Assembly: GCF_900104155.1 (NCBI RefSeq)
Contig: NZ_FMYB01000012.1
Span: forward strand, 36,689 to 100,688
Direction of reading: 5' to 3'
DNA length: 64,000 nt
Source: Butyrivibrio sp. INlla16
GTDB lineage: Bacteria; Bacillota; Clostridia; Lachnospirales; Lachnospiraceae
The translations under genes and the position numbers were made by a program. The notes below the pieces were generated by a model. It was not told the origin of the DNA, did no database searches, and saw only the letters and a program-made list of their open reading frames with translations. Positions 8,684 through 17,211 of this stretch are shown piece after piece. The first letter of the stretch is position 1. Every line of letters starts with the position of its first letter.

Positions 8684-9547
8684 TCAACCTTTAACAGCAC
8701 CGCCGGTTACACCTTCAACATAGTATTTCTGAAGGAACATAAACAGAAGTAATACAGGGATTGCAATAAGTACTCCGCCTGCGCAGAATCTTGTGAAATA
8801 TCCCTGATAGTCGTTGGTCCAAACCCATCTTGTCATAGCTACCGCAACGTTATAGCTGGTGTCATGACCAAAAGCAACATAGGATGCAAATACGTAATCA
8901 CACCAGGGTGCCATGAATGCAACCAGCGCGGTGTAGATAATGATTGGCTTTGACATAGGAATAATCATTGTAAAGAATATTCTTGCTCTTGTAGCACCGT
9001 CAATTCTTGCAGCCTCATCAAGAGCCTTCGGAATTGTGTCAAAGTAACCTTTACATACGTAGTAACCCATACCTGAGCTGGCAACAGAAACAAGGATAAG
9101 TCCGGGTACCGCACCTGCCTGAGTAAGTCCGAACTGCTTCAAAAGGAAGTACAGACAGATCATTGTGAGGAATCCCGGGAACATTCCCAGAATCAGCCAG
9201 AAGCGCATGAGCAGTGTTCTGCCCTTAAATCTCATTCTTGAAAGAGCATAGCTTACGCAGAGGATGATTATCGTCTGAAAAATAGTGACACAAACAGCTA
9301 TGATAAGTGTGTTTGCATACCATTTTACGAAGTTAGTCTCCCCTGAGAACAGGAATCTGTAGTTATCCAGTGAAAAAGTATGAGGCACCAGATAATCAAC
9401 CATTCCGCCGTACTCGTTCGAATAGGATCTGAAGCTCTGAAGCACCAGTCCCACAAAAGGGAACAGCCAGATAATACTTATTAAAATAAGAACGATATAA
9501 CCTATAACGTTACTTACGGTTCTTTTTCTTTTATATGATTTCATCAC
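8684..9547 (-). CDS. Sugar ABC transporter permease, MalG type
   Basis: A 287-residue inner-membrane permease with six hydrophobic segments. It carries the EAA loop that docks the ATPase (ALDEAARIDGATRARIFFTM), about 100 residues from the C-terminus. It belongs to the carbohydrate-uptake CUT1 class, MalG-like subunit. Its ATG overlaps the stop of the upstream permease gene in the pattern ATGA, so the two are translated together at a 1:1 ratio. No ATP-binding subunit is encoded nearby; CUT1 systems of Firmicutes often borrow a shared MsmK-type ATPase. Confidence 0.92.
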   Translation of the reverse strand: MMKSYKRKRTVSNVIGYIVLILISIIWLFPFVGLVLQSFRSYSNEYGGMVDYLVPHTFSLDNYRFLFSGETNFVKWYANTLIIAVCVTIFQTIIILCVSYALSRMRFKGRTLLMRFWLILGMFPGFLTMICLYFLLKQFGLTQAGAVPGLILVSVASSGMGYYVCKGYFDTIPKALDEAARIDGATRARIFFTMIIPMSKPIIIYTALVAFMAPWCDYVFASYVAFGHDTSYNVAVAMTRWVWTNDYQGYFTRFCAGGVLIAIPVLLLFMFLQKYYVEGVTGGAVKG

Positions 9548-10941
9548 TGGAAGCCCTCCTCATCTCTTACTGACGGAAGCATGTTGTAAACCACAAGGGA
9601 AACAACTGCTGTAACAATAAATACTACGATTCCGAGAACAGCTGCCATCTTATAGTTGGTATCCGTAACCGTCATCTTATAGAGCCAGGTTACCAGAAGG
9701 TCTGTATTACCTGCTCTCTCAGCAAGATTCATGGACTGCGGTTTTCCCTGAGTAAGAAGGTAGATGACGTTGAAGTTATTGAGGTTACCTGTGTACTGTG
9801 TAAGAAGGAAAGGTCCTGTTACAAACAGCATGTAGGGAAGTGTAATACTTCTGAACATCTGCCATCCGTTGGCACCGTCGATCTTCGCACTCTCGTACAG
9901 ATCCTCCGGGATATTCATCAAAAGTCCCGTAGCGATAAGCATCATGTACGGAATACCTATCCAGATATTAACCACAATAATTGTAATTCTGGCGAGCATG
10001 GGATCTGTCCAGAACGGGATGTAGGATTGTATAAATCCCCACTTCTTCAGATAACCATTGATAAGGCCATCGTTTGCAAACATTTTCATGACATACAAAA
10101 GTGATACGAACTGAGGTACCGCTATTGTCATGACAAGAATTGTTCTCCAGAGCTTTTTAAATTTTATACCCTTTTTATTAATCAGAATTGCAACAGCAAG
10201 TCCAAGGAAGTAATCGATGAACGTTGCAAGGAAAGCCCATATAAGTGTCCAAAGGAGAACCTGTACGAATGTGGGACCAAGTCCGTTCTTTGAAAATGAA
10301 ACAAGGTTTTTAAAGTTCTCCAGTCCCACCCAGGTGAAAAGATTGGTAGGTGACTGGTGATTTTTATCATAATTGGTGAAAGCTACCAAAATCATGAAAA
10401 CAATAGGCAGCACAGTGAATACAAACACACCCGTTACCGGAAGTGCCAGAAGTGTTTTATCAAAATTCTTATCAAGTAAGGAACGAAGGGCATCGCCGTT
10501 GGTGGGAAGTTTTTTCCCTGACTTAAGTGCCAGCTCTTCCTTACGATTTTCCTTAATATTGATGTACCAGATTGTAATCAGAGCGATTATAGCGAAAACA
10601 CAGAGTATTCCAAACAGCAGAATAAGAAAGCTGTTGTCGCCATAAACCGTCTTTCTCTTAACTTTTTTGGTGGCGATTGTACCAAGAGTTGTTATCTTGG
10701 ACAGATACTGCCATCCGAAACCAAACATAAACCAGAAGAAAAGCACCTCACACAGAAGAAGCGCAATTCCTATAACAAATTGTCCTCTTAAAATAGGACC
10801 AAGTCCGAGAATTATAAATGAGAGCTTTGTCTTTATATCTCCCTGTGCAAATGTTACTCCGATCTCCTTAAAGCCATTCCCGATAGCCTCAAAGAACAAA
10901 GACGCTCCGCTCTTTTTCTTATTATTCGCGTCTCCTCCCAT
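9544..10941 (-). CDS. Sugar ABC transporter permease, MalF type with N-terminal extension
   Basis: A 465-residue permease of the CUT1 class. The EAA loop is ESAKIDGANGWQMFRSITLP in the C-terminal third. The N-terminal 180 residues add about two extra hydrophobic segments and a charged region before the permease core, giving the long layout seen in maltose-type MalF. The start used is MGGDANNKKK, with AAGGAGG eight bases upstream. Its 3' end overlaps the MalG-type gene by four bases. A stem-loop without T-run separates it from the binding-protein gene upstream. Confidence 0.9.
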   Translation of the reverse strand: MGGDANNKKKSGASLFFEAIGNGFKEIGVTFAQGDIKTKLSFIILGLGPILRGQFVIGIALLLCEVLFFWFMFGFGWQYLSKITTLGTIATKKVKRKTVYGDNSFLILLFGILCVFAIIALITIWYINIKENRKEELALKSGKKLPTNGDALRSLLDKNFDKTLLALPVTGVFVFTVLPIVFMILVAFTNYDKNHQSPTNLFTWVGLENFKNLVSFSKNGLGPTFVQVLLWTLIWAFLATFIDYFLGLAVAILINKKGIKFKKLWRTILVMTIAVPQFVSLLYVMKMFANDGLINGYLKKWGFIQSYIPFWTDPMLARITIIVVNIWIGIPYMMLIATGLLMNIPEDLYESAKIDGANGWQMFRSITLPYMLFVTGPFLLTQYTGNLNNFNVIYLLTQGKPQSMNLAERAGNTDLLVTWLYKMTVTDTNYKMAAVLGIVVFIVTAVVSLVVYNMLPSVRDEEGFQ

Positions 10942-10993
10942 ACCTTCGGCCTCCTTATCTATAGAACAAACTAGTCTTTCCAAATCCTAAGAC

Positions 10994-11023
10994 AGGCTCG
11001 GAAACAATAGTGATTCCGAGCCT
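10994..11023 (-). promoter_or_regulatory. Stem-loop between binding-protein and permease genes
   Basis: Perfect ten-base arms AGGCTCGGAA/TTCCGAGCCT enclose a ten-base loop. No U-tract follows on the minus strand. Such hairpins after a malE-type gene usually stabilise the upstream message or attenuate transcription so that the binding protein is made in excess over the permeases; that role is inferred here. Confidence 0.6.
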
Positions 11024-11056
11024 GAAGTTAGGATCTTATATCAGTTTTATGAAAAA

Positions 11057-12451
11057 TTACTGAGCATAGCCTTCACATGTTGTCTGGAAGTCCTCAAGAG
11101 CCTTCATGAAGTCATCGTCAGAAGAATCCTTTGTGATCTCACCGGAGATAACTGAATCACCGAGTGATGTAGCAAGTGACCAATACTCGCCGGGATACTG
11201 TCCCTGAGGAATTGTGTACTGAAGCTGTTCTGCAAGAGCTGAAAGTGCTTCGTCTGCCTTAACCTCATCAGACTGCTGAGCATTGAGGTTTGAAGGGCCC
11301 CAACCTACTGCATTGTATCTTGCAAGCTGAACGTCTTCGCTTGAAAGAAATGCTGCAAGAGCATCACATACTGCAAGCTTGTTGTCATCCTGCTGAGGCT
11401 TAACACCAAGGAGCTTGAAGCCACCAAAACCGCTCATCTGATAGCTCTTGCCATCAGCGCCCTCAAATGTAGGAAGCTTAGCGCATGCATAGTTGTCGCC
11501 GAAAAGATCCTTAACTGTTCCTGCATCCCATGTACCATCGATGATAGCACCAACGTTTGTAGCCTCACCTGCTGCTGATCCATTCTGGAAGGACTTGGAA
11601 GAAGCAAGCTCTGCGATCTCCTTAAGTGCAACAACACCTGCATCGGAAGCGTATGTAGAATTACATTTTGTAAAGTTACCTTCATCATCTGTATCGTATG
11701 TAAGCTCAGCACCTGCACCAAAGAAGAATGCTGTCTGATACCATCCGGAGTTGATCTCGCAGTAGAAGTTCTTACCTGCTGCTTCACAATCAGCAACGAT
11801 GCCTTCAAGTGTGGAAGGATCACTTACAACGCTCTTATCATAGTAAAGGAAATAACCATTGTCAGATGTAATAGGATATGCATAAAGTGTGCCACCTACT
11901 GTAGCTGCTGAAACAGCACCGGCATCGTTCTCAGCCTTTACTGCCTCTGCATTGCTCTCCTCAACCTCTTCAAGAGCACCTGCAGTAACAAGTCTTGCGA
12001 TCTGATCCTGAGCAAATGCATAAACATCGGCACCTGCCTCAACGTCTGTGATCATGTTACCTGCTGCATCACCTTCACCTACAGGCTCAACTGTAAATGT
12101 GTAGCCTGAGAATTCAGGATGCTCGCTCTGGAAAGTTGCGATCTGCTCATTTGTGAAATCAACTACGTTATCAGCAACCCATACCTTGATCTCGCCTGTG
12201 CCGTAGTCTGTGTCGTCTGCTGCTTCCTCGACTGCATCCGCAACATCCTCTGTAACGTCCTCTGCAACGTCCTCTGCTGCATCTGCAACATCTCCTGCAG
12301 CTTCCTCAACCGCATCTGCTGTTTCCGTGGCTGCATCTGCAACACTCTGTGCTGTGTCTGCTGCTGAATCCGCACCGCTGCCGCCGCATCCTGCAAGCAT
12401 TGTAGCAGCAACTGCTGTAGACAACATAACTGATACCAATTTCTTTTTCAT
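11057..12451 (-). CDS. Extracellular sugar-binding lipoprotein, MalE type
   Basis: This 464-residue lipoprotein is the solute receptor for the adjacent permeases. The signal sequence MKKKLVSVMLS ends in lipobox LAGC with Cys22. Between about residues 28 and 80 lies a low-complexity linker almost wholly of Ala, Asp, Glu and Val. The type 1 solute-binding domain follows, beginning GTGEIKVWVADNVVDFT and including YPITSDNGYFLYYDKS, a maltose/oligosaccharide-binding type pattern. The start has GGAGG four bases upstream; a longer frame adds 36 non-hydrophobic residues and lacks a site. It is the first gene of the operon, read from the promoter at about 12.53 kb. Confidence 0.92.
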   Translation of the reverse strand: MKKKLVSVMLSTAVAATMLAGCGGSGADSAADTAQSVADAATETADAVEEAAGDVADAAEDVAEDVTEDVADAVEEAADDTDYGTGEIKVWVADNVVDFTNEQIATFQSEHPEFSGYTFTVEPVGEGDAAGNMITDVEAGADVYAFAQDQIARLVTAGALEEVEESNAEAVKAENDAGAVSAATVGGTLYAYPITSDNGYFLYYDKSVVSDPSTLEGIVADCEAAGKNFYCEINSGWYQTAFFFGAGAELTYDTDDEGNFTKCNSTYASDAGVVALKEIAELASSKSFQNGSAAGEATNVGAIIDGTWDAGTVKDLFGDNYACAKLPTFEGADGKSYQMSGFGGFKLLGVKPQQDDNKLAVCDALAAFLSSEDVQLARYNAVGWGPSNLNAQQSDEVKADEALSALAEQLQYTIPQGQYPGEYWSLATSLGDSVISGEITKDSSDDDFMKALEDFQTTCEGYAQ

Positions 12452-12504
12452 TTCTTCTCCTCCATTTACCGAAACTATGGTTTTGGTTTCTATTGCGCAA
12501 CAAT

Positions 12505-12618
12505 ATGCGCAATCGGTTGTTCTGAAAGTAATTGTAGTCCTGTATATTGTTGTGGTCAATGGGGATTTTTTAACAAACGTAAAACGTTTTCCTTATACAA
12601 TTTGCACAATCGATTATT
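12505..12618 (-). promoter_or_regulatory. Sugar operon promoter with clustered LacI-type operator candidates
   Basis: On the minus strand a -35 TTGACC (12554-12559) and a -10 TACAAT (12531-12536) are 17 bases apart. CG-centred imperfect palindromes surround it: GCGCAATCGGTTGTT (about 12507-12521, just past the start point), AAAACGTTTT (12581-12590) and GCACAATCGATTATT (about 12604-12618). A fourth partial match GCGCAACCGCTAAA lies near 12647-12659. The arrangement fits repression by the locus LacI protein, with looping possible. The promoter is seen directly; the pairing of site and regulator is inference. Confidence 0.65.
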
Positions 12619-12783
12619 AAGTCGTGGTTTTAGGGTGCGCGCTTTGCGCAACCGCTAAACCAATGGTAAACACAGGCTTTATGTCATCTTCAAGTTTACA
12701 TATAAAGTTTGTGCAGAAGTGCCATTTTACCCCTAAAATCCTGGCTTTTCGTTCCCTCTATTTTGCAAAAGCCGCATAAAATA

Positions 12784-12819
12784 AGGGCGAAAACGCTTTC
12801 TAAAAGTGTTTTCGCCCCT
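12784..12819 (-). terminator. Intrinsic terminator of pilT
   Basis: Arms AGGGCGAAAAC and GTTTTCGCCC with an internal loop of about a dozen bases. On the minus strand the stem is followed by TTATTTTA. It lies 40 bases beyond the pilT stop and insulates it from the sugar operon. Between it and the sugar promoter (about 12620-12780) no gene was seen. Confidence 0.75.
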
Positions 12820-12861
12820 ATTTTCCCTAAACAAATTATCTTTATATCAAATATTTTGATC

Positions 12862-13923
12862 TTATCTCAAAATCTTATTCTGCATAACTTCGGGATCCTG
12901 AGCGTACTGAATCGCCTTGTCTCTTGAAATCTTTCCGGCTCTGCACAGATCAATGATGGCTTCATCCATAGTGACCATGCCAAGCTTTCTGTTTGTCTGC
13001 ATAATAGTGATGAGCTGGTGTGTTTTTCCTTCTCGAATCATGTTTCTTACCGCAGAATTGACGTGCATGACTTCGAAAGCTGCTACCCTTGCCTCCTCAT
13101 CAATTGTCGGTATAAGCTGCTGCGAGATAACAGCTTCAAGAACGTTCGCCAGCTGAATTCTGATCTGTTGCTGCTGATGCGGAGGGAATACATCAATTAT
13201 TCTGTCCACTGTGCTTGCGGCACCGATCGTGTGAAGCGTTGATAAAACAAGATGGCCTGTCTCCGCTGCGGTAATCGCAGTGCTTATGGTCTCAAGATCA
13301 CGCATCTCTCCTACAAGGATAACATCGGGGTCCTCACGCAGGGCTGCGCGCAGCGCATTCGCATAATTGTCACTGTCCAGTCCAACCTCGCGCTGGTTTA
13401 CAATGGATTTATCATGGTGATACAGGAACTCTATGGGATCCTCCAGAGTGATGATATGCGCTTCCCTGTTGCTGTTTATCATATCGATTATGGAGGCAAG
13501 CGTTGTGGATTTTCCTGATCCCGTGGGACCTGTTACAAGCACAAGGCCTCGCTGTCTCTGATACAGATTAATGACAGATGAGGGGATACCCAAAGTTTCC
13601 GCATCGGGAATTGTCGTCTCAACAAGGCGGATTGCCATGGCAATTGAGCCTCTTTGTTTAAAAACGTTCAGCCTGAAACGCCCCAGCCCCATAATTGAAA
13701 AGGACATATCGTGCTGTCCGTTTGCTTCCAGCAGTTCCTTTTGCTTTACGCTCATGATGGTATCGGCTATTTCCCTGGTATCGTCCGGCAGCATTTTGTT
13801 ATAGCCCTCGAGCGCGATGAGCTTGCCGTTCACACGCATCTTGGGAGGAATACCAACCGTAATATGCACATCAGATGCACCATGTTCCTTTGCTGTTTTC
13901 AGAATATCATCAATCCTTGACAT
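12862..13923 (-). CDS. pilT: PilT-type twitching motility ATPase
   Basis: A 353-residue hexameric ATPase of the type II/IV secretion family that drives pilus retraction. Walker A is GPTGSGKST at residues 132-140. The Asp box ITLEDPIEF, Walker B DPDVILVGEMRD and His box AAETGHLVLSTLHT follow in order. The N-terminal PAS-like domain begins ARELGASD-like as AKEHGASDVHITVG. The start MSRIDDILK has AGGAGGAAA eight bases upstream. It stands alone on its strand, divergent from the DNA-uptake genes comM and dprA, and no pilin or assembly genes are near. The neighbours suggest a role in DNA uptake as well as motility. Confidence 0.93.
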   Translation of the reverse strand: MSRIDDILKTAKEHGASDVHITVGIPPKMRVNGKLIALEGYNKMLPDDTREIADTIMSVKQKELLEANGQHDMSFSIMGLGRFRLNVFKQRGSIAMAIRLVETTIPDAETLGIPSSVINLYQRQRGLVLVTGPTGSGKSTTLASIIDMINSNREAHIITLEDPIEFLYHHDKSIVNQREVGLDSDNYANALRAALREDPDVILVGEMRDLETISTAITAAETGHLVLSTLHTIGAASTVDRIIDVFPPHQQQQIRIQLANVLEAVISQQLIPTIDEEARVAAFEVMHVNSAVRNMIREGKTHQLITIMQTNRKLGMVTMDEAIIDLCRAGKISRDKAIQYAQDPEVMQNKILR

Positions 13924-14033
13924 GACATTTCCTCCTATCTTTATCTTGTAGATACAGGGGACAAAAGTCAACGAACATAGAATGAAATAAAGCTAAAATT
14001 TAGATGAATTTTTGTTACTTTAGAATTTTCCTC

Positions 14034-14061
14034 TTGCAAAAAGGTCTCGTTTGTATATAAT
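14034..14061 (+). promoter_or_regulatory. Promoter of comM-dprA
   Basis: A -35 TTGCAA and a -10 TATAAT are separated by 16 bases. The predicted start point falls at about 14068, directly on the first hairpin of the leader. Confidence 0.6.
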
Positions 14062-14068
14062 TGTTTTT

Positions 14069-14117
14069 GCGCGTAAACGCGCTTATTTTTTCCACACGGA
14101 GTTTCTCCGTATTTTCC
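14069..14117 (+). promoter_or_regulatory. Two terminator-like hairpins in the comM leader
   Basis: Directly after the predicted start point comes GCGCGT-AA-ACGCGC followed by TTATTTTTTCC, and then ACGGAG-TTT-CTCCGT followed by ATTTTCC. Both look like small intrinsic terminators inside a leader of about 110 bases. They may hold back expression of the competence genes until an antiterminating condition arises. This is inference from structure only. Confidence 0.45.
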
Positions 14118-14179
14118 TGTATTTGATTTCGAAGAAATCCTTTGATGCGCTATTTTTGCGCCCGAAAGGAGTATTTTTA

Positions 14180-15769
14180 ATGTTCAGTACAGTAATTTCA
14201 GGTGCGGTAAAAGGGATTATGCCGTATCTGATGCAGGTAGAGGTTGACACCTCTGACGGCATTCCCATGTTCAATATGGTGGGCTTCATGAGCAGCGATG
14301 TCAGGGAGGCTGCAGAGAGAGTCAAAGTCGCCTTGAAAAATGCTGGCTATCCGCTTCCTCCCATGAGGATTACGGTCAACCTCTCTCCCGCTGATATCAG
14401 AAAGTCCGGAATCGCCGTGGATTTGCCGGTGGCAGTGGGTATCCTTTCAGCAGTCGGCGAGATTCAGGCAGATGCGCTCGAAGATACAATTGTCATCGGC
14501 GAGCTCGGACTAGACGGCGAGGTAAAGGCGGTCAGCGGAATTCTTCCGATGGTGACTCACGCCTATTCCTGCGGTTTTAAAACATGTATCCTGCCTGCGG
14601 ACAATGCCCGTGAGGGAGCGGTTGTTCAGGGAATGAAGGTAATTGGTGTAAGCTCCCTTTCCGAAGTTGTGGCATATCTCAAAACCGATAAAGAGGAACG
14701 AAATTCACTGATCATGCCCACATTAGTCGATGTCGATGCGCTTTTCAAAAATGAAGAATGCCGTGATGACTATCTAAAGGGCATGGATTTTGCAGAGATT
14801 AACGGTCAGTCTGCAGTCAAGCGAGCTGTGGAAATTGCGACTGCAGGATATCACCATATTCTTCTGATAGGCCCTCCGGGTTCGGGAAAAAGCATGGTGG
14901 CAAAGAGAATTCCTTCCATCATGCCTCCTCTTTCGAGGGACGAAGCGCTGGAAGTATCATCAATTTACAGTGTCGCGGGAATGCTGAAAAAGGGCGAAAC
15001 TCTTATAACCCGGCGCCCCTTCATGAGTCCGCATCACTCGATAACCGAGTCTGCCCTTGCCGGAGGTGGATTATATCCTCATCCCGGCGTTATTTCTCTC
15101 TCCCACAGAGGTGTAATGTTTCTTGATGAAATGGCAGAATTTAAACGCAACACCTTGAATCTTTTAAGACAGCCTCTCGAGGACCGTGAGGTTCATATAG
15201 CGCGAAGCGGTGGCAATTTTTCCTATCCTGCGGATCTTCTTCTGGTTGGCGCGATGAATCCCTGCCCCTGTGGTTATTACCCGGATCTCAACAAATGCAA
15301 ATGCTCGGAGTCAGAGATACGTAAGTATCTGGGCAGAATATCGGGTCCTATACTGGATCGAATCGATATCAGCATAGAAGCCGCCAAAGTGGATGTCAGC
15401 GAGCTAAGTCATGGAACCGCTTGCAACGAAACAAGTGCAGAGATAAGAAAACGTGTGATGAGAACTGTTGAAATTCAAAGAAAGAGATTTGTATGCGAAG
15501 GTATACGTTTCAATTCTGAGATGAGCCCCAAACAGATTCAAAAATACTGCAAACTCGGAATAAAGGAACAGCGCCTCATGGAGCAGATTTTCAACACTAT
15601 GGATCTCTCCGCCCGCGCATATCACAAGGTCCTGCGAGTAGCCCGCACAATTGCGGATCTTGAATGCTCTGAAAATATCGAGGCCCGGCATCTGACCGAA
15701 GCGGCGTGTTACAGAATGATGGATTCAAAATATTTCAGCAAAAGAGTTTCAGAAAGGAGCGTGTCATGA
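14180..15769 (+). CDS. comM: ComM/YifB-family AAA+ ATPase (Mg-chelatase-like)
   Basis: This 529-residue protein belongs to the ComM/YifB family. In naturally transformable bacteria ComM is a hexameric helicase that promotes branch migration while incoming DNA is integrated. An N-terminal Lon-protease-like ChlI domain (residues 1-170, VNLSPADIRKSGIAVDLPVA) precedes the AAA+ core with Walker A GPPGSGKS at 231-238 and Walker B LDEMAEF. The MNPCPCGYYPD and RKYLGRISGPILDRIDI stretches are hallmarks of the family. The ATG at MFSTVISG has AAAGGAG eight bases upstream; a longer frame would translate the leader hairpins. The stop overlaps the dprA start (ATGA). Confidence 0.94.
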   Translation: MFSTVISGAVKGIMPYLMQVEVDTSDGIPMFNMVGFMSSDVREAAERVKVALKNAGYPLPPMRITVNLSPADIRKSGIAVDLPVAVGILSAVGEIQADALEDTIVIGELGLDGEVKAVSGILPMVTHAYSCGFKTCILPADNAREGAVVQGMKVIGVSSLSEVVAYLKTDKEERNSLIMPTLVDVDALFKNEECRDDYLKGMDFAEINGQSAVKRAVEIATAGYHHILLIGPPGSGKSMVAKRIPSIMPPLSRDEALEVSSIYSVAGMLKKGETLITRRPFMSPHHSITESALAGGGLYPHPGVISLSHRGVMFLDEMAEFKRNTLNLLRQPLEDREVHIARSGGNFSYPADLLLVGAMNPCPCGYYPDLNKCKCSESEIRKYLGRISGPILDRIDISIEAAKVDVSELSHGTACNETSAEIRKRVMRTVEIQRKRFVCEGIRFNSEMSPKQIQKYCKLGIKEQRLMEQIFNTMDLSARAYHKVLRVARTIADLECSENIEARHLTEAACYRMMDSKYFSKRVSERSVS

Positions 15770-16914
15770 TAACCGAAAATGCTTACGCATATATGCTCCA
15801 TAATGTTCCGGGGCTTGGAAATAAGACTCTTATGAAACTCCTTCAGGAATTTGGAAGTTGTAAGAATATCTTTGAAGCCGATGAAAGTCTGCTAAAGAAA
15901 ATCATGACTGTGAAGCAGTCCAAGGCCTTCGCCTTGAAAAGGAAGCAGTGGGATCTCGAGGCTGAATATGAGCATCTATACAATACCGGAATCGACTTTT
16001 ATCACTATGGATCAGCAGGCTATCCAATACGGCTTCTTGATATCCCGGATCCGCCCTTTGCCCTATACTGCGCCGGCAAACTTCCTGATGAGAGGAGGCC
16101 TTCCGTGTCGATTATAGGTGCGAGAAACAGTTCCGAATACGGAAAATTTGCCGCCAAACTTTTCGGCGAAAAGCTAGCGTCCATGGGAGTTCAGATAATA
16201 AGCGGCATGGCTCGTGGCATCGACGGCATATCTCAGCAGGCCGCAGTTTATGCAGGAGGAGACTCCTATGGGGTTCTGGGCTGCGGCGTCGATATCTGTT
16301 ATCCCGAGGAAAACCGGAGTCTCTATGATGAGCTGATATCCTCCGGAGGGGTGATATCGGAATATCTTCCGGGAACGCAGCCAAAGCCGCAGTTTTTCCC
16401 GCCAAGAAACAGGATAATAAGCGGCTTGTCCGACGCTGTCCTTGTGATAGAGGCAAGAGAAAAAAGTGGCACACTTATCACTGTTGATATGGCCCTTGAA
16501 CAGGGCCGTGAGGTATTCGCACTCCCCGGAAGGATCTGCGACAGCCTGAGCTACGGATGTAATTCACTGATCAGACAAGGTGCAAATATCGCGTCAAGTC
16601 CGGAAGATATCGTGGATTATCTGAAAAGAAATCTTGGGAAGAATGTTTGCAAAAAGTCTGCTGCACTTGGCGGTAATTCTTCATCCGATAAAAATGATTT
16701 CATAAATGACTCATCCACATTTGGGCTCAATAAAACACAGGAATGCATTTTTAATTCACTGGATTTTTATCCCCAGACCACATCCGTTATTTTTGAAAAA
16801 CTGTTGTCAAGTGGAATTGAAATATCGGTCGCTCAAGTCATGAACTGCCTGGTGGAATTATGCATTATGGGTATCGTATCCCAGACCGGGACCGGGTTTT
16901 ATAGGCGGGGTTAA
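15766..16914 (+). CDS. dprA: DNA processing protein DprA
   Basis: A 382-residue DprA/Smf protein. It loads RecA onto incoming single-stranded DNA during transformation. A SAM-like N-terminal region (NVPGLGNKTLMKLL) leads into the Rossmann-type core: SIIGARNSSEYG, ISGMARGIDG, VLGCGVDICYPEEN, EYLPGTQPKPQFFPPRNRII and EAREKSGTL. The last 65 residues form the winged-helix DprA C-terminal domain. Start chosen at the ATG overlapping the comM stop, with AAAGGAG six bases upstream. Topoisomerase I, a common downstream neighbour, is absent; a decayed gene follows instead. Confidence 0.95.
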   Translation: MITENAYAYMLHNVPGLGNKTLMKLLQEFGSCKNIFEADESLLKKIMTVKQSKAFALKRKQWDLEAEYEHLYNTGIDFYHYGSAGYPIRLLDIPDPPFALYCAGKLPDERRPSVSIIGARNSSEYGKFAAKLFGEKLASMGVQIISGMARGIDGISQQAAVYAGGDSYGVLGCGVDICYPEENRSLYDELISSGGVISEYLPGTQPKPQFFPPRNRIISGLSDAVLVIEAREKSGTLITVDMALEQGREVFALPGRICDSLSYGCNSLIRQGANIASSPEDIVDYLKRNLGKNVCKKSAALGGNSSSDKNDFINDSSTFGLNKTQECIFNSLDFYPQTTSVIFEKLLSSGIEISVAQVMNCLVELCIMGIVSQTGTGFYRRG

Positions 16915-16942
16915 TCTCTGCCTACCTCCTCCCCGTTCATAT

Positions 16943-17149
16943 TCAAAGGTCGTCCCTCAAAATTACATTCGTGCAGTCATAGGTAAGCTCTATACCATTT
17001 TCATTCAGTGCCTCACCAATTCCGGATTGTCCATTCTCAAGCTTTATTCTTGATCCCAGATCGAAGGGCTTATATATACTGATCTCAAGTCCTGCAAACA
17101 TATCCTTTATTACATCATTTGCCGCAAGACCTACAACTGCAGGGTAATG
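16943..17149 (-). pseudogene. Remnant of an MscS-type mechanosensitive channel gene
   Basis: About 68 in-frame codons read AAVGLAAND-like as VVGLAANDVIKDMFAGLEIS, then IYKPFDLGSRIKLENG, and end TNVILRDDL-stop. This matches the order of the MscS pore helix and beta domain (GLAAKD..NFFAG, then RPF..GD.I, then NVILRDD) from an internal part of such a protein. There is no start: a TGA lies just upstream of the fragment, and both the membrane helices and the C-terminal domain are missing. The surrounding 300 bases hold no other gene. Confidence 0.6.
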
Positions 17150-17211
17150 CTCTCAATATATAAACCAATCATCATATTCTTCTGCCTTCCAAATTCAAAG
17201 TACATTTGATA

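Noticed and set aside
12119..12367. Cys-rich 82-codon frame on the plus strand
   Set aside because: It is antisense to the Ala/Asp/Glu linker of the binding lipoprotein; Cys arises from GCA/GCT codons read backwards. No ribosome site.
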